Positions 61,958 to 64,000 of a DNA stretch of 64,000 bases are shown here, one piece after another. Positions within the stretch are counted from its first letter, which is position 1; the number at the start of each line of letters is the position of its first letter. The position numbers and the translations under genes were made by a program. The DNA lies in NCBI GenBank assembly GCA_963720775.1, contig CAVRGR010000002.1, forward strand, positions 62,001 to 126,000. The letters are read 5' to 3'. This stretch comes from JAENVT01 sp963720775. Its GTDB lineage: Bacteria; Actinomycetota; Acidimicrobiia; Acidimicrobiales; Ilumatobacteraceae. The notes under the pieces are model-generated. The model ran no database searches. It was not told the origin of the DNA and saw only the letters and a program-made list of their open reading frames with translations.

Positions 61958-63547
61958 GTGAATGCGGCGGTGGAGGCGCTGCTCGGACGAACCGAGGATG
62001 AGCTCGTCGGTCATGCCTGGACTGAATACACCCATCCCGATGAGATCCCGCTCGGCCAGATCGTCCTGGCTCGGCTGGCGGCGGGTCATGACACGTACGA
62101 GGACGAACGACGCTACCTGAGGCCGGATGGGACGGTGGTGTGGGCGTCGATCAACGTCACCCTTGTCCGCGACGAGCGGGGCAAGCCCGACTACTTCTAC
62201 TCCCAGCTCCAAGACATCACGGAGCGCAAGCGAATGGAGGAGGACCTGCTGCACCAGACGTTGCACGATTCACTCACCGGCCTCCCCAACCGGGCTCTGC
62301 TCACCGATCGCCTGCTCCAGAACCTGAGCCGGGTCCCGCGGAAAGGTGTGCATCTCGGCGTCATCTGCCTCAACGTCGACCATTTCAAACAGATCAACGA
62401 AACCTTGGGTCATGCACTCGGTGATGAGGTGCTTCGCCACGCAGCCGAGCGAATCGCCGCAGCGATCCGGCCGGGCGACACCATCGCTCGGATCGGCGGC
62501 GATGAGTTCGTCATCGTCTGCGACAGCGTCTCGGTGAGGGAGGCCGAGCGGATAGCCGAGCGGATCCTCCAAGTGCTCAGCCAGCCCTGCCTGATCGGAG
62601 ACCAAAAGCTGAGAGTGAACGCCAGCCTCGGTATCGCCCTTGCCGATCGCAGTGCAACGCCGGAGAGCCTGCTCCGTGACTCCGACGCCGCCATGCTTCG
62701 AGCCAAAGAGCGCGGTCGTGCTCGGATAGAGCTGTTCGACGACGCTCTACGATTCAAAGCCGAGCGACGGTTCGCCACCGCGGCGGCGTTGCGTGACGCG
62801 CTCGAGAGCGACCAGTTCATCGTCCACTACCAGCCTGTGGTGGACCTCTCCACGGGTGCGATGGTGAGTGCTGAAGCGTTGGTCCGTTGGCAGCACCCGG
62901 AGCGGGGCCTTGTGTACCCGGCCGAGTTCATTCCGTTCGCGGAGGAGATCGGCCTCATCGTGCCCATCGGAGCCTTTGCGCTCGAGGAGGCCTGTCGGCA
63001 GCTGGTCCAATGGCAGCGCATCCAACCGTCTATGACAGTGGCGGTCAATCTCTCGGTGCGGCAGATGCTGGTCCCGAATGTTGCCGGTCTCGTCGAGGAT
63101 GTCCTGAAGCGCACCGGGGCTCCCCCCGAAAGTCTTTGCCTCGAGTTGACGGAGAGCGTGTTCATGGAAGACGTCGACTATTTCGGCGCGACGCTGGCGG
63201 GTCTCAAGGCGGTTGGCATCAAGCTCTCCATCGACGACTTCGGAACGGGCTACTCGTCGCTCAGCTACCTCAAGCAGTTCCCAGTCGACGCCGTGAAGGT
63301 CGATCGAGCGTTTGTCGAGGGCCTCGGCGGCAGTGCTCACGACACAGCGCTCGTCGCCGCGATCATCGCAATGGCAGCGGCTCTGGGGCTCGAGGTGACA
63401 GCAGAAGGCGTCGAAACCAGAGAGCAGCTCGTCAACCTCAAGAGACTCCATTGCCAGCTGGCACAGGGTTTCTACCTCGCTCGGCCGATGCCGGCGGACG
63501 CCATCAACCAGCTCGTCGTCGACGCCCACCGGTGGCAACTCGATTGA
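61958..63547 (+). CDS. PAS-GGDEF-EAL c-di-GMP protein (C-terminal part)
   Basis: A third PAS domain (MNAAVEALLGRTEDELVGHA) is followed by GGDEF (SLTGLPNRALLTDRLL; active site RIGGDEFVIV) and EAL. The EAL motif reads SAEALVRWQHPERGLVYP, with ELTESVFMEDV, SIDDFGTGYSSLSYLKQFPV and AEGVETREQL all present, so both catalytic sites look intact. It can make or degrade c-di-GMP. The frame extends upstream to about 61885, where it meets the N-terminal part. ATG-like starts inside (GTG 61958) probably are not the real start. Confidence 0.88.
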   Translation: MNAAVEALLGRTEDELVGHAWTEYTHPDEIPLGQIVLARLAAGHDTYEDERRYLRPDGTVVWASINVTLVRDERGKPDYFYSQLQDITERKRMEEDLLHQTLHDSLTGLPNRALLTDRLLQNLSRVPRKGVHLGVICLNVDHFKQINETLGHALGDEVLRHAAERIAAAIRPGDTIARIGGDEFVIVCDSVSVREAERIAERILQVLSQPCLIGDQKLRVNASLGIALADRSATPESLLRDSDAAMLRAKERGRARIELFDDALRFKAERRFATAAALRDALESDQFIVHYQPVVDLSTGAMVSAEALVRWQHPERGLVYPAEFIPFAEEIGLIVPIGAFALEEACRQLVQWQRIQPSMTVAVNLSVRQMLVPNVAGLVEDVLKRTGAPPESLCLELTESVFMEDVDYFGATLAGLKAVGIKLSIDDFGTGYSSLSYLKQFPVDAVKVDRAFVEGLGGSAHDTALVAAIIAMAAALGLEVTAEGVETREQLVNLKRLHCQLAQGFYLARPMPADAINQLVVDAHRWQLD

Positions 63548-63619
63548 TCTCCCCTGGCACTTCCCAGACGAAAGTGATCGTTGCTTGAGGTGGGTTCCAG
63601 CCCTGCCGATGAGTACACC

Positions 63620-64000
63620 ATGGCGGCAAGCGCACGACGCGCGGACGATGGGTTCTCGATGATCGAACTTCTGGTGGTCATCGTGGTGTTGGGCATCTTG
63701 GCGACGATCGTCGTCGCCGCCGTCAACGGGGCGACGAGCAGCGCTCAGCGGACAAGTTGCGTTGCCGATGTGAAGGTCATCGACAAAGCCGAGCAGCTGT
63801 TCGAGACCGAGAACACCGGTTACGCCACCGAGACCCAACTGGTCGATGCAGGGTACCTGCACTCACCATCGGCCCTGCACGACGTGACCATCACCACCGA
63901 TGGCTATGCCGTGGTTGCTACCAACAGCTGCGCCGGGGGTGAAATGGCGACGGGCTCGTCGTCGCCCGCCGGCACGCCCACGACGACCAGCACGCCCACG
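63620..64000 (+). CDS. Type IV pilin-like/pseudopilin protein (partial, runs off right edge)
   Basis: From ATG 63620 the frame stays open to the window end (127 codons). It reads MAASARRADDGFSMIELLVV followed by IVVLGILATIVVAAVNGA. This is a prepilin leader: short basic peptide, cleavage after Gly11 before Phe, Glu at position 5 of the mature protein, then one hydrophobic helix. Two cysteines (RTSCVADVKV and ATNSCAGGEM) may form a disulfide. The visible end is Ser/Thr/Pro-rich. It could be a pilin or a secretion pseudopilin. Confidence 0.85.
   Translation, partial: MAASARRADDGFSMIELLVVIVVLGILATIVVAAVNGATSSAQRTSCVADVKVIDKAEQLFETENTGYATETQLVDAGYLHSPSALHDVTITTDGYAVVATNSCAGGEMATGSSSPAGTPTTTSTPT

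Overview
The window is high-GC, densely packed actinobacterial DNA. Several enzymes look like F420-type oxidoreductases, the D-Ala ligase and MurF genes lie outside any cell-wall cluster, and the regulators are of STAS-GAF-ANTAR, TetR and Lrp type. Together these suggest an actinobacterium, most likely of the Acidimicrobiia (Ilumatobacter-like) kind; that placement is inference. Genes are tightly packed, with many ATGA/GTGA start-stop overlaps.

Layout. 0-7 kb: the start of a Tat-type gene at the left edge, the gltBD glutamate synthase operon and a LysM lipoprotein. 7-10.6 kb: a STAS-GAF-ANTAR regulator with a small partner, a VOC protein, YceH, PaiB and a small zinc-binding protein. 10.8-17.6 kb: a four-gene operon (acyltransferase, LarA-like, zinc alcohol dehydrogenase, reductase-HAD fusion) divergent from a TetR gene, with a perfect 16-bp palindrome between them. 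17.6-25.3 kb: ddl (broken frame) and murF, a PPOX protein, a P450, alanine dehydrogenase divergent from an Lrp gene, an aminobutyraldehyde-type dehydrogenase and a second Lrp gene. 25.6-30.1 kb: a complete spermidine/putrescine-type ABC operon (potADBC), which fits the neighbouring amino-aldehyde dehydrogenase. 30.3-32.4 kb: a 2-hydroxyacid dehydrogenase, a DUF2087 regulator, a DnaJ-domain membrane protein and tRNA-Val(CAC).

32.4-42.2 kb is a genomic island. The 3' part of tRNA-Val (47 bp) is repeated perfectly at 42144-42190, 9705 bp away. Inside are a trypco2 protein, a trypsin-like protease, a CHAT (caspase-like) protein and a large helical-repeat protein on the + strand, and a patatin-like DUF3376 phospholipase on the - strand. 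This is the composition of a prokaryotic conflict or immunity locus. Almost every gene in it is broken by single-base indels although the family motifs survive in alternate frames. The left border is a 219-base stretch with one C. An internal att-like sequence is joined to a fragment of a DUF5995 gene whose intact relative sits at 55.3 kb. I regard this island as the most interesting part of the window.

42.2-55.3 kb: a MetE-like protein, an F420-type luciferase-fold oxidoreductase, an unusual inositol-monophosphatase/DUF3500 fusion, a PPOX protein, then a catabolic and uptake cluster (cupin, HpcH/HpaI aldolase, FAD oxidoreductase, and a branched-chain-type ABC transporter with LivH and LivM fused in one polypeptide). 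55.3-64 kb: DUF5995, Hsp20, a double UspA protein, PPK2, a phytanoyl-CoA-dioxygenase/EctD-like protein, a membrane GGDEF protein, a PAS-GGDEF-EAL gene with a frameshift, and the start of a type IV pilin-like gene running off the right edge.
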